Notes under the pieces: model-generated
The model's input: only the letters and a program-made list of their open reading frames with translations
The model's database searches: none
What the model was told of the DNA's origin: nothing
Assembly (NCBI GenBank): GCA_051656645.1
Contig: JBOGCH010000020.1
Span: 124,001-188,000 of the forward strand
Direction of reading: 5' to 3'
DNA length: 64,000 nucleotides
Source: JBOGCH01 sp051656645
GTDB lineage: Bacteria; Bacteroidota; Bacteroidia; Bacteroidales; Marinifilaceae
Part shown: positions 38,142-45,544 of the stretch, in pieces
Layout: every line of letters begins with the position of its first letter
How positions within the stretch are numbered: the first letter of the stretch is position 1
Position numbers and translations under genes: made by a program

Positions 38142-38702
38142 TTATCTTTTAATCTTGATATATTCCGTGTAATCTATAATAACATTAGGGTTTGAGTTAA
38201 ATACCTCTTGTCGTATGTACTTTGTGCCAAACGGTATGCCTAAAAAGCGTTTAGGCTCGCGGTATAAAAAGGTTGTGAGTGTATCACGTATACTAAGGTT
38301 AGCAGTTATGGTGTCGCTATTTATACTACCTGTAAGCGTGACATAATTGTCGTTATAATTAAACGCCTGGCGTATGGTGTCGTATATGGTGACAACCTTT
38401 GTATTGTTTACAGTTGCGGTTTTCGCTGCACTCTCCAGGCGCTTGACTTTTATGTTTACTTTGTCCAGATCTGCGAGCAACGCATGGTTAGCGCTGCGCA
38501 GTTCCGCGGCTGTCATGGTCAGTGCCCGGACACTCGCCACATTAATACTGTCGTCTGTTTTGTATCGTTCGATATCGGACTGCAGTATTTCCTGATTATG
38601 CTGTAATCTATCCCTATCCTTTGTCATTTTGATAGTGTTAGATACACTTAGGCGTAACAAAATGAGCAGTACAGTAATAATAATCACAAAGTACTTTGTC
38701 AT
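38142..38702 (-). CDS. Spanin-like membrane-anchored coiled-coil protein (lysis)
   Basis: 186 residues: one N-terminal membrane helix (YFVIIITVLLILLRLSV), a charged coiled-coil segment (about 25-95), and a basic C-terminal domain. This is the layout of an inner-membrane spanin (Rz) that helps disrupt the outer membrane. Last gene of the lysis cassette, with an ATGA overlap with the small membrane protein before it. I see no separate Rz1-like lipoprotein. Confidence 0.65.
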   Translation of the reverse strand: MTKYFVIIITVLLILLRLSVSNTIKMTKDRDRLQHNQEILQSDIERYKTDDSINVASVRALTMTAAELRSANHALLADLDKVNIKVKRLESAAKTATVNNTKVVTIYDTIRQAFNYNDNYVTLTGSINSDTITANLSIRDTLTTFLYREPKRFLGIPFGTKYIRQEVFNSNPNVIIDYTEYIKIKR

Positions 38703-38869
38703 AATCCAACCTCCTTATCCTTGATAAATAGCAACACAAAACTACCACCAAAAAAGCCTGCAACCTCGCTGAGCGTGGCTTTGCCAAACCAGACAAAAAC
38801 AAAACACGCAAACATTATGGACAAAGCGATTACTGTTGTCTTCCACGACCTAAAAATCCTATCAATCAT
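38699..38869 (-). CDS. Small membrane protein, holin-like
   Basis: 56 residues with two hydrophobic stretches (TTVIALSIMFACFVFVWFG and VAGFFGGSFVLLFI) and charged ends. The start was chosen because ATG overlaps the lysozyme-like stop codon as ATGA. A longer frame begins inside the lysozyme gene and is unlikely. Holin or antiholin by position. Confidence 0.6.
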   Translation of the reverse strand: MIDRIFRSWKTTVIALSIMFACFVFVWFGKATLSEVAGFFGGSFVLLFIKDKEVGL

Positions 38870-39321
38870 AACACGTGTTTTTTGTAGTTTGCAATAAATC
38901 CAGCCTCTGTACCCTTTCCGAGATGGGTATTGTAGTACTTTTTCCAGTAACGCGCCCAACCTGGCAAATCGGCAGGTATCGCCTCCGGAACACGGTAATA
39001 ATGCACTCTACACATTGCAATGGAGAGTGCCATGTTATACTCAAGACAGTGGCTATATAAACTCAAACACCCACTTGCGTTAAGTACTTTATCCTTCAGA
39101 TCCTTTTTATAGCGCAAAAAGTTATTGTATATATCGTCAAAGGTAGCCGGCTCCATCTGGCATATTCCCAGCGCCGGACCATTTCCCATTTGCCTGATAG
39201 ACTCTCCTCCGGCAGATTCCTGCGCTATCGTTCCAAGCACCAGTTCTACCGCCTGTGGCGAGTAAAGGTCTATCGCTTTTAACACACGCTCCGTCAGTGA
39301 GCGCAATTGTTTTTTATTCAT
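38866..39321 (-). CDS. Lysozyme-like transglycosylase (endolysin)
   Basis: 151 residues. LGTIAQESAGGESIRQMGNGPALGICQMEP carries the catalytic Glu of a lysozyme-fold lytic transglycosylase (QES) and the GICQMEP pattern (usually GLMQ). No signal peptide, so release through a holin is expected. It overlaps the upstream holin-like gene by ATGA and starts the next by ATGA, so the four lysis genes are coupled. Cuts peptidoglycan at the end of phage growth. Confidence 0.8.
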   Translation of the reverse strand: MNKKQLRSLTERVLKAIDLYSPQAVELVLGTIAQESAGGESIRQMGNGPALGICQMEPATFDDIYNNFLRYKKDLKDKVLNASGCLSLYSHCLEYNMALSIAMCRVHYYRVPEAIPADLPGWARYWKKYYNTHLGKGTEAGFIANYKKHVL

Positions 39322-39521
39322 AATTTTTTTGATCTTAATTTGCTGATTATAGTAATTAATCCCACCGCAATGGATATGGTAAATGCCAGTGTCTGGAGAT
39401 AGACGTTGAGATCCTTAACCAATGGCATAAAATCAGTGAGCCACCCGGCACCTGCCGAGCTCACACTGACAACAGCGCCCTGTGTTTGTTTATCGCTAAA
39501 AAAAAGGAGTAACTTGTGCAT
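39318..39521 (-). CDS. Small membrane protein, holin-like; first gene of the lysis operon
   Basis: 67 residues with one clear C-terminal hydrophobic helix (TLAFTISIAVGLITIIS), a weaker one before it, and a basic tail (KLRSKKL), as in small holins. Its ATG lies inside the hairpin 39506-39554, directly after a phage-type promoter, so its translation looks time-controlled. Confidence 0.6.
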   Translation of the reverse strand: MHKLLLFFSDKQTQGAVVSVSSAGAGWLTDFMPLVKDLNVYLQTLAFTISIAVGLITIISKLRSKKL

Positions 39522-39554
39522 AACTATCTGTATTTGATAGATGCAAGTTACTCC
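39506..39554 (-). promoter_or_regulatory. Inverted repeat enclosing the first lysis start codon
   Basis: GGAGTAACTTG and CAAGTTACTCC are perfect complements, and inner stems GCAT/ATGC and CTATC/GATAG extend the fold. On the minus strand the 5' arm coincides with the promoter -7 box and the 3' arm covers codons just after the ATG. Only transcripts begun upstream of this promoter would contain both arms and hide the start. Confidence 0.7.
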
Positions 39555-39580
39555 TCCGACTAAAAATATTAAAGGACAAA
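39543..39580 (-). promoter_or_regulatory. Phage-type promoter of the lysis operon
   Basis: TTTGTCCTTTA (39570-39580), 19 nt, TAACTTGC (39543-39550). One of four sites in the prophage with the same motif and the same 19-nt spacing. Confidence 0.7.
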
Positions 39581-39597
39581 TTTCATAATATGTTAAT

Positions 39598-39945
39598 TTA
39601 ATCTATCTCATCACTCAACACCCACCCATCCTCGTTTATAATTGTCGCGCAAAACTCTATCTTCCCATGCTCGCTTTCAATAGCCCGCAATTGTCGTTGT
39701 ATGAGCAGACACGTGCCCCACATTCTTATCTTTTTGCCATTGCGATGCAGTCTCAATTGCATATCTACGTATTGGTTTTCCTCCTCGGTTTTGTCGGGCA
39801 GGGGGTTGTGCGTTGGTCGTATCTCCCAGTCAAGCACGTCAAACATTTCACCCTCGAGTTCGCGCGGTTCGTGCTTCTTGCCTACAAATCCTCTCTTAAA
39901 TGTAACGCCGAGTTCGGAAAACCTCGGAAACCTCTTTTTTGACAT
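39598..39945 (-). CDS. Small protein of unknown function downstream of the DGR reverse transcriptase
   Basis: 115 residues, basic N-terminus (MSKKRFPRFSELGVTFKRGF), then a beta-rich stretch (YVDMQLRLHRNGKKIRMWGT) and an acidic end. It does not look like the four-helix Avd accessory protein. Overlaps the preceding gene by 50 bp and is last in the tail-fibre/DGR transcription unit. Either a tail-fibre helper or an unconventional DGR accessory factor. Confidence 0.55.
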   Translation of the reverse strand: MSKKRFPRFSELGVTFKRGFVGKKHEPRELEGEMFDVLDWEIRPTHNPLPDKTEEENQYVDMQLRLHRNGKKIRMWGTCLLIQRQLRAIESEHGKIEFCATIINEDGWVLSDEID

Positions 39946-40246
39946 CTTCTACAAATTTGTTATAATTAATAAATTCTGAATTGGTAGCATCGACAATCCC
40001 TTTGCGCATGATTGCCATATCTTCCCCGTTTGGGTAATAGTATTTAACGATTTGATCTACGGTGACGTCGTACGTTGGAGTGCCTGTACATGGTACGCGC
40101 TCACACTCCCACATCTCTACAGCGCTGTCGTTGTGCGTCACCTCTGTTAGTCGTATGTTTCTATTGTAATAATAGCTCTCATCACCTAGCTCCTCAATTG
40201 GAGGCATCTGCAGATCGCTGTATCCTTTTGTTCTGTTTTCTTTCAT
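39896..40246 (-). CDS. Tail-fibre-associated small protein
   Basis: 116 residues from MKENRTKGYSDLQMPP; a TTG three codons upstream was rejected. The C-terminal half (YYYPNGEDMAIMRKGIVD, then FINYNKFVEDVKKEVSE) resembles the short C-terminal segments of phage tail-fibre assembly or fibre-linked proteins. It overlaps the end of the reverse transcriptase gene by about 50 bp. Function unproven. Confidence 0.5.
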   Translation of the reverse strand: MKENRTKGYSDLQMPPIEELGDESYYYNRNIRLTEVTHNDSAVEMWECERVPCTGTPTYDVTVDQIVKYYYPNGEDMAIMRKGIVDATNSEFINYNKFVEDVKKEVSEVFRTRRYI

Positions 40247-41180
40247 ATCTTTCAAATAATTTGTTTAATAAATTTATGCAGTCAGCATGTTTTAACACTC
40301 CGTAATAGCTTGCAAGGCTCGTTTTGCTTCCTGCCTTTTTAAAGGCTGCCTTCTTTATCCTTTGCCTAACTAATGTATATTCAGGATGTATGATGTATCC
40401 CATAAAGTCGATAGGTCTCTTATTAATGTCGTGCACTCCTCCCGTTGGTTTGATATTTAAATTTAGTCGCACCTTGATATATCTTTTTATATCATCTTGC
40501 CACTCAAGTACTTGCTTTGCATCGTTGCCCATTATTCGGATATCATCCGCATATCGGATGTAGTATTTAATCTTTAGCACCTCCTTTGCGTAGTGGTCAA
40601 CACAATTAAGCATCAGGTTTGCAGCATGAGGAGAAAAAGGATTTCCAACAGGTAAGTCGCTCGATGAGCAGATAATATCATCGTGCAACTTGTGCAGTTG
40701 ACTCCCCTTGAATTTCGCATTAACCTCCTGGCTCAATATATCTGTATTGACGCTAGGATAAAATTTACGGATATCCATCTCGCTAAAATACCTTGTGCCT
40801 TCTCTGTCAGCATCTATTGATAGTCTAACCTTTAAGAAACACGCTATCTGTCCTTTCCCCTCAATACAACAATACGAATCGTGTATCATTGTTTTGTTTG
40901 CCAATCGTTTTGTCTCCTCGAGCACGGCATGTTGTACGATTAAGTCAACAAAATGAGCTATCTTAACATGTCGCACCTTGCCGGATGCGCATATAATGTC
41001 TTTCTCTGTATACCCCTGTGATTTGTATTTGCCATCTTGTAACAATTTTTTAATTCGCTGTAAATTCTTTTCCTTGTTCTTATCGAACATTCGCGAGCGC
41101 CACTTCTTTTTGCCTTTCTTTGCTAAATAGTAGCCTTTCTCTACGTCGATACCTTCGTATCTAATTCTGATCCTCTTCAT
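40194..41180 (-). CDS. Reverse transcriptase of a diversity-generating retroelement
   Basis: 328 residues from MKRIRIRYEG; a TTG start 13 codons upstream was rejected. Visible RT blocks: HVKIAHFVDLIVQHAVLEE, HDSYCCIEGKGQIAC, FSEMDIRKFYPSVNTDIL (motif A), DLPVGNPFSPHAANLML (motif 4), and YYIRYADDIRIMG with the catalytic YADD (motif C). Canonical DGR enzymes have G-x-x-x-S-Q in motif 4; here it is GNPFSP. Copies the adjacent template RNA with errors at adenines and supplies cDNA for variable-region replacement in the tail fibre. Template and variable region lie directly upstream on the same strand. No maturase or endonuclease domain is present, which speaks against a group II intron. Confidence 0.9.
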   Translation of the reverse strand: MKRIRIRYEGIDVEKGYYLAKKGKKKWRSRMFDKNKEKNLQRIKKLLQDGKYKSQGYTEKDIICASGKVRHVKIAHFVDLIVQHAVLEETKRLANKTMIHDSYCCIEGKGQIACFLKVRLSIDADREGTRYFSEMDIRKFYPSVNTDILSQEVNAKFKGSQLHKLHDDIICSSSDLPVGNPFSPHAANLMLNCVDHYAKEVLKIKYYIRYADDIRIMGNDAKQVLEWQDDIKRYIKVRLNLNIKPTGGVHDINKRPIDFMGYIIHPEYTLVRQRIKKAAFKKAGSKTSLASYYGVLKHADCINLLNKLFERYERKQNKRIQRSADASN

Positions 41181-41290
41181 ACCAGTGGAGCTTAACGCAT
41201 CTTCGACCCATGCTACCAATGCGTGTTAATATCTCTATATCTTTTACCTCAGCTTTCGCGTCACGGGTATGGCTGCACACCTTTTCTTTT

Positions 41291-41402
41291 CACTTGAGCG
41301 AGCCCCGATGTTCGAGTTCGAGTTACGCGCCGCGTTGTTCGAGTTCACGTACCACGGAGAGCAGTTCCGACCGTTGTTCCACGTCCCGCCGACCAAACAG
41401 GC
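41291..41402 (-). repeat. DGR template repeat (TR)
   Basis: The 112 bp align without gaps to the 3' end of the tail-fibre gene at +190. On the coding strand TR has 23 adenines, mostly in nine AAC codons; 17 of them differ in VR, whereas none of the other 89 positions differs. It lies between the target stop codon and the reverse transcriptase gene. Beyond both ends the similarity breaks down. Confidence 0.95.
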
Positions 41403-41442
41403 TCAAAGTATGCCCGCCTTATATCTTCATTTTATGGAACTG

Positions 41443-43746
41443 CTAATCCACCTTGCGGTGGCGGGTTGACGGGCGTTCGGCACTGGAGCGAGCCCCGAGG
41501 CCCGAGCTCGAGTAACGCGCCGCGGCGTCCGAGGCCACGTACCACGGAGAGCAGAGCCGACCGATGGACCACGACCCGCCGACCAAACAGGCACTCCAAA
41601 GCGTCTGCCCATCTGCAGGTGTCGGTGCGTAAAAATAACAAGCATAGCGTTTACCGCTTCCGCTACCTCCCAGCTCAGGAAGCATCCACTTGTTGTGCAT
41701 TGTCTTTATCCAACTTTCGTTAATTGGCAGCAGTCCGGCGAGCGTATAACCTGCACTACCTTCGTTAAGTTCTGTTTCGCCGGGATTTAGAAGCCAAATC
41801 TCACGTTCGCGAGGGATGGTCACACCATCCTCTTCTCTTGGCCCGCGATGCGCGAAGTTGATGCCTGAAATCCACTGCCAGTGCGTTCCCGCCAAGTCAT
41901 CCCATCCTCCACAGCATAGATAATCGGTTGACATCTCCACACCAAGAATTCGCCATCTCTGTCCGATAGTTGTAAAAATATCTGCATCTAACGATAATTG
42001 ATGATTGCTATCTTTCCCGGTGATGGTAGCGATTTCGGCGGTTACATCATTCTTAATTTGCTTTCCGATCCAATAATCTGCACCGCGGTGCTGAAAGCAC
42101 TCGTTACAATAGATGGCGTTAGCTACCACTTTATCTGCCTTTCCTCTTATGAAATCAGTAATTGTTTTGCTCACCATTCCATCGCCAAGCCCAAATTGTT
42201 TAACGCCATCCAGCATGCGATTAGGATTTCCATAACTCCAGTTGAACTGATTTAGCCACTCATACGTTTTGTGGTTAGCCCAATTTGTGCCCGATCCGCC
42301 GCGATACAATCCACCATCATTCACTCTCTCGGCCCACCAATCCGTGCAACAGTTGTGTATGATTATCATATTGCGGATTATCGAAAACATCTCATAGTTT
42401 TCAATTGTCCATCCTGCACCTCTCTTGTTTGCGGCTACGAGCGCAGAGTATCGAGAAAAGTTAGCGTTGCGTCCAAGGCCTGAAAATTCGGTATCCGCAT
42501 CCATGGATGCCGGCACGCCGCCTCTGAATTTAACATCCTCGTTATATACAGATGCAAGTTTACCCGTGTTTTGGTCAAGCGTGGAAAGACATGGAGCTGA
42601 TAGAATGTCTTTATCTCGGTAGTCAGCGGGTACGCCATCTATTTCGAAATAATGCTCACTCATTAAGCGGTACTCCACGCCATTTATTGTGCGTGCCATC
42701 CAATAGAATGAGCCAGGTATAATTATCATTACTTGTCCGTCGGTGCCATCAAGGCACGATGGCGAACCGTCCGCTTTTTTATGCGCGGTAGTGCGATCGA
42801 GTAGATAATTTGTAGATAAATCATCGTTGATTAATGCAAGCTGTCTACCATTCCAAATAGGATCAATACGTAGTAGAGATTCGTTGTATGGCGTCCATTT
42901 GCAGGTGTCAGATGTTGCGATACGAGTGACTCCATACACCATCATCTGGGCTGTTGGTAGTTGCGACAGCGGTATGACGCCGTTAACAAGGTCCGCCTTG
43001 CCGGCTAGCGCCGATGCATTATTGTCAACAACCCCCTGTGCGGCATCTTTCGCCGCATTGGTATCGGCGATAGCCTGTGTAGTGTCCGCTTGGCGCTTTT
43101 TCTCTGCAGTGTCGCGAGCTTTTTCCGCTGCAGTACGTGCGCTTTCGGCTGTTTCCACATTGCCGATAAGGCGATTCATCTCTGCAATTTTATTGTTGCC
43201 GGCAGTGATCACGGCGGTAACGCGAGCTTCCCAGCCGTTGACGTATTGGGTAAACGATACGTTGTAATCCCTAAATAGCTCAATTAATTGAGCATCGATA
43301 GAGGTTAGTTTGTCGGCAAATGCTTTAACACGGTCCTGTTCGGCAAGAACACGCCCGGATTCGTTTTCCTGGCGTTGTAACTCTTGTCGTTGCGATGCCT
43401 GGTACAATTCGTTGATGTCGTTAAGTGTAGCTTGTCCGTTTTCAAGCAACGAATTGATTCTAATTTGGCTAGTCTCCACAAATTCATCAAACGAGATGTT
43501 ATATGCTGCCAACAATTCAATCAATTCCTTGTCAATTTCCACCATTCGCGCATTGACAGCCGCTGCCGCGTCTGTTGCCGGTTGTTTCAATCCGGCTATT
43601 TGTTCCGGCGTAAAGTCGGGATACAAAAAAGGCTTTCCCTTGATAATCGGTAATATCTCTGTTTTAACCTGATAATCAGGCACGATATAATCCAGATGCG
43701 AAGAGTCGCGGATTATACCATTATACATTTCTACTTTAGCATCCAT
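41443..43746 (-). CDS. DGR-diversified tail fibre / receptor-binding protein
   Basis: 767 residues from MDAKVEMYNG; a TTG eight codons upstream was rejected. The N-terminal 250 residues are helical, with two similar segments (LIELLAAYNISFDEFV near 70 and LIELFRDYNVSFTQYV near 155) and an Ala/Glu-rich coiled coil. The C-terminal half is rich in Trp, Gly, Tyr and Cys (RGAGWTIENYEMFSIIRN, YRGGSGTNWANH, LVGGSWSIGRLCSPWY) and resembles the C-type-lectin/FGE-like fold of DGR target proteins. The variable residues lie near the C-terminus, on the expected ligand face. The start overlaps the stop of the preceding tail gene by 11 bp. Probably decides host-surface binding. Confidence 0.9.
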   Translation of the reverse strand: MDAKVEMYNGIIRDSSHLDYIVPDYQVKTEILPIIKGKPFLYPDFTPEQIAGLKQPATDAAAAVNARMVEIDKELIELLAAYNISFDEFVETSQIRINSLLENGQATLNDINELYQASQRQELQRQENESGRVLAEQDRVKAFADKLTSIDAQLIELFRDYNVSFTQYVNGWEARVTAVITAGNNKIAEMNRLIGNVETAESARTAAEKARDTAEKKRQADTTQAIADTNAAKDAAQGVVDNNASALAGKADLVNGVIPLSQLPTAQMMVYGVTRIATSDTCKWTPYNESLLRIDPIWNGRQLALINDDLSTNYLLDRTTAHKKADGSPSCLDGTDGQVMIIIPGSFYWMARTINGVEYRLMSEHYFEIDGVPADYRDKDILSAPCLSTLDQNTGKLASVYNEDVKFRGGVPASMDADTEFSGLGRNANFSRYSALVAANKRGAGWTIENYEMFSIIRNMIIIHNCCTDWWAERVNDGGLYRGGSGTNWANHKTYEWLNQFNWSYGNPNRMLDGVKQFGLGDGMVSKTITDFIRGKADKVVANAIYCNECFQHRGADYWIGKQIKNDVTAEIATITGKDSNHQLSLDADIFTTIGQRWRILGVEMSTDYLCCGGWDDLAGTHWQWISGINFAHRGPREEDGVTIPREREIWLLNPGETELNEGSAGYTLAGLLPINESWIKTMHNKWMLPELGGSGSGKRYACYFYAPTPADGQTLWSACLVGGSWSIGRLCSPWYVASDAAARYSSSGLGARSSAERPSTRHRKVD
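41448..41461 (-). other. Hairpin 3' of VR (candidate DGR target-recognition hairpin)
   Basis: On the coding strand CCACC-GCAA-GGTGG, a 5-bp stem with a GNRA tetraloop about 20 nt downstream of the A-diversified block, within the last codons of the target gene. DGR targets in Bordetella phage need a similar hairpin/cruciform. TR lacks it, as expected for a target-only mark. Confidence 0.6.
41481..41592 (-). repeat. DGR variable region (VR)
   Basis: Codes for residues 719-755 of the tail fibre. Compared with TR, codons 725, 727, 728, 731, 738, 740, 741, 745, 747, 749 and 750 change the amino acid (mostly from Asn in TR to Ser, Ile, Leu, Ala, Asp, Tyr or Gly), and codon 754 is silent. Changes include A to C, G and T. 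Confidence 0.95.
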
Positions 43747-45490
43747 TGTTTGATAGTTTATTGATTTCAAATACTTTTAACAATTCACCTGTCACGCTAC
43801 CGCCATCTTGCGTAATCACATACTCCAGATCGTACACCCCTGCCGGCAATCGGCGAGTGTGGTTAGATGTGAGATAGATGATAGCTACTGTTTTGTTGAT
43901 AGCTATACCGCCGTCTTTGCTACAAAAGCTACACACGGCGCGCTTGTGTTTATCCCGTACAATGACGTGCATATCCAAATTAGATAGGTCACACGGGATA
44001 TCGCTATCCGACAACCTAATGGTTATCGTCTTGTCAGCTCCTTGGTTGATTTTAGTCATAAGTTTGTTTATAAAATTTCGTACATTATCTGCTTCCACTT
44101 GCGTCAAACCGTTGTAAACAGCCATCGGCAGGGCATCTATCAGCGAGCGCGACACTATATTGCGTTTAGCAATTAGCGTGTTGCTACAAAGCGTAGATTG
44201 TGTATTTCGCAAGTGTTCCTCACTCCAGTAGTCGTCGGACCAACGGTGACCGCCCATATAGGCAATGTTTGAGTTCCACAGCGCCTGGTTGTTGCCATCG
44301 AAAACATCCGGCACCAACACCGGCATTTGCCAAAGCCCTTCGTAGGTTCCTGTCAGCATCGTTATGCTGTGGCCATTAACACTGTCCTTGATTTCACGTA
44401 GCGATGGCGTAGTATCAAAAAACGCCACGAGTTTTTCAGGGTAAGGAAGTTGCACAGGATCCACCCCAGCATAGGAAGGAATAGCCGGGAATTTGTTCCG
44501 GGAATCATCGCAGAATACATATTCAAAGTCAGTATCGGACAAATCATCCTTTTCCACCGTAAGGTCTAAATCGGTAATAATTATATCTCGGAAACCATTA
44601 TCTACAAGCGCCCATCTGTGCTTAGCTCGCAGAAATTCCTTAGCAGCAACCGCCGAGGCGCTGTCTAAAAATCCAGTGTTCTGGACAAATGAACTGGTAA
44701 TATCACGCGTGGTCTCTCGGTTAAAGATGTCGTATCGGCCAACGCCCATCTCGCCCGTTGTCTGCTCTTTTTGTTTGCCCGTGCATACAAAGTAATCCAC
44801 CACGCCAAACGAATTGACATAAGCGTAAGTACGCGCGTCAGCATCGGTATAATAAAGCTCCATGTCGGGATACACCGCCATGCCTGCCGCATTCTCGAAT
44901 ACAATGTGCATAGAGGTGACGTTATCGGCATCCACCTCGCATTGCGCTGCTATCTTGGTGAGCGTCAAATTGAGTGTCCAGATATCGCCGGGGTGCGCGT
45001 CGTGCTTGAATGTGCCAACCCGTGTTCCGTCTGAAAAGAGTATACAAGTACATACCAGGTATTGTTGTGGCCATACAGATATGCCATACTCTGCTAAGCG
45101 TGGTACACTGCGTACATATCCTTGATGAGATAGGATGTGTTGTCGCATAAACTGTCGTGTAGCGATAGGCATCATGCCAGCCGTGCCTCCATCGAGTAAT
45201 GATAATTGAGAGGATGCACTTCCTGACGTGACACCCGTGGCATTTAGCGAAAAGTCGGTAAATGGATTGCGATATCGAGGGAAATATGTAGATGGCGCAT
45301 GTTGCATGATATATTCCCTAATCACATCGCGCAAGTCAAGAACGAGTTCGCCCGCTATTTGGTACGACGACGAAAACACTACACTACCATTTTTGATCAC
45401 CTGTAAAGTAGACACACCATCTCCTTTGTAGGAAAACGGAAACGTATCGTAGAGCAAACCACTATCAGATGGTAAATTAACTGTAAGCAT
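43736..45490 (-). CDS. Phage distal tail / baseplate protein
   Basis: 584 residues, beta-rich, no signal peptide or recognised domain. It begins MLTVNLPSDSGLLYDTFPF and contains the cysteine pairs YLVCTCILFSDG and AVCSFCSKDGG. It lies directly upstream of the tail fibre and downstream of another distal tail gene, so it probably links the tail tip to the fibre. Its ATG lies within a perfect 17-bp inverted repeat beside a phage-type promoter, suggesting timed translation. Functional call rests on position. Confidence 0.6.
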   Translation of the reverse strand: MLTVNLPSDSGLLYDTFPFSYKGDGVSTLQVIKNGSVVFSSSYQIAGELVLDLRDVIREYIMQHAPSTYFPRYRNPFTDFSLNATGVTSGSASSQLSLLDGGTAGMMPIATRQFMRQHILSHQGYVRSVPRLAEYGISVWPQQYLVCTCILFSDGTRVGTFKHDAHPGDIWTLNLTLTKIAAQCEVDADNVTSMHIVFENAAGMAVYPDMELYYTDADARTYAYVNSFGVVDYFVCTGKQKEQTTGEMGVGRYDIFNRETTRDITSSFVQNTGFLDSASAVAAKEFLRAKHRWALVDNGFRDIIITDLDLTVEKDDLSDTDFEYVFCDDSRNKFPAIPSYAGVDPVQLPYPEKLVAFFDTTPSLREIKDSVNGHSITMLTGTYEGLWQMPVLVPDVFDGNNQALWNSNIAYMGGHRWSDDYWSEEHLRNTQSTLCSNTLIAKRNIVSRSLIDALPMAVYNGLTQVEADNVRNFINKLMTKINQGADKTITIRLSDSDIPCDLSNLDMHVIVRDKHKRAVCSFCSKDGGIAINKTVAIIYLTSNHTRRLPAGVYDLEYVITQDGGSVTGELLKVFEINKLSNNGC

Positions 45491-45528
45491 AGTATCTTTT
45501 TTATTTTAAAAATACTATGCTTACAGTT
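45479..45528 (-). promoter_or_regulatory. Perfect 17-bp inverted repeat enclosing a tail gene start codon
   Basis: Arms 45479-45495 and 45512-45528 are exact complements, 16 nt apart. On the minus strand the 3' arm contains the ATG and next codons; the 5' arm overlaps the -7 box and spacer of the promoter. RNA started at this promoter would lack the 5' arm and leave the ATG free. Confidence 0.75.
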
Positions 45529-45544
45529 AAAACTAAAGGACAAA
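45507..45544 (-). promoter_or_regulatory. Phage-type promoter of the tail-fibre/DGR unit
   Basis: TTTGTCCTTTA (45534-45544), 19 nt, TATTTTTA (45507-45514). Drives the distal tail gene, tail fibre, TR and reverse transcriptase genes. No terminator separates it from the tail gene upstream. Confidence 0.7.

Noticed and set aside
40194..41180. Group II intron or retron as the source of the reverse transcriptase
   Set aside because: No maturase or endonuclease domain, no intron RNA ends or msr/msd-like repeat seen, whereas TR/VR shows adenine-only change.
41210..41723. Several open frames on the plus strand across TR and VR
   Set aside because: They are antisense shadows of the TR/VR sequence and tail-fibre 3' end; the GC-rich repeated block keeps several frames open.
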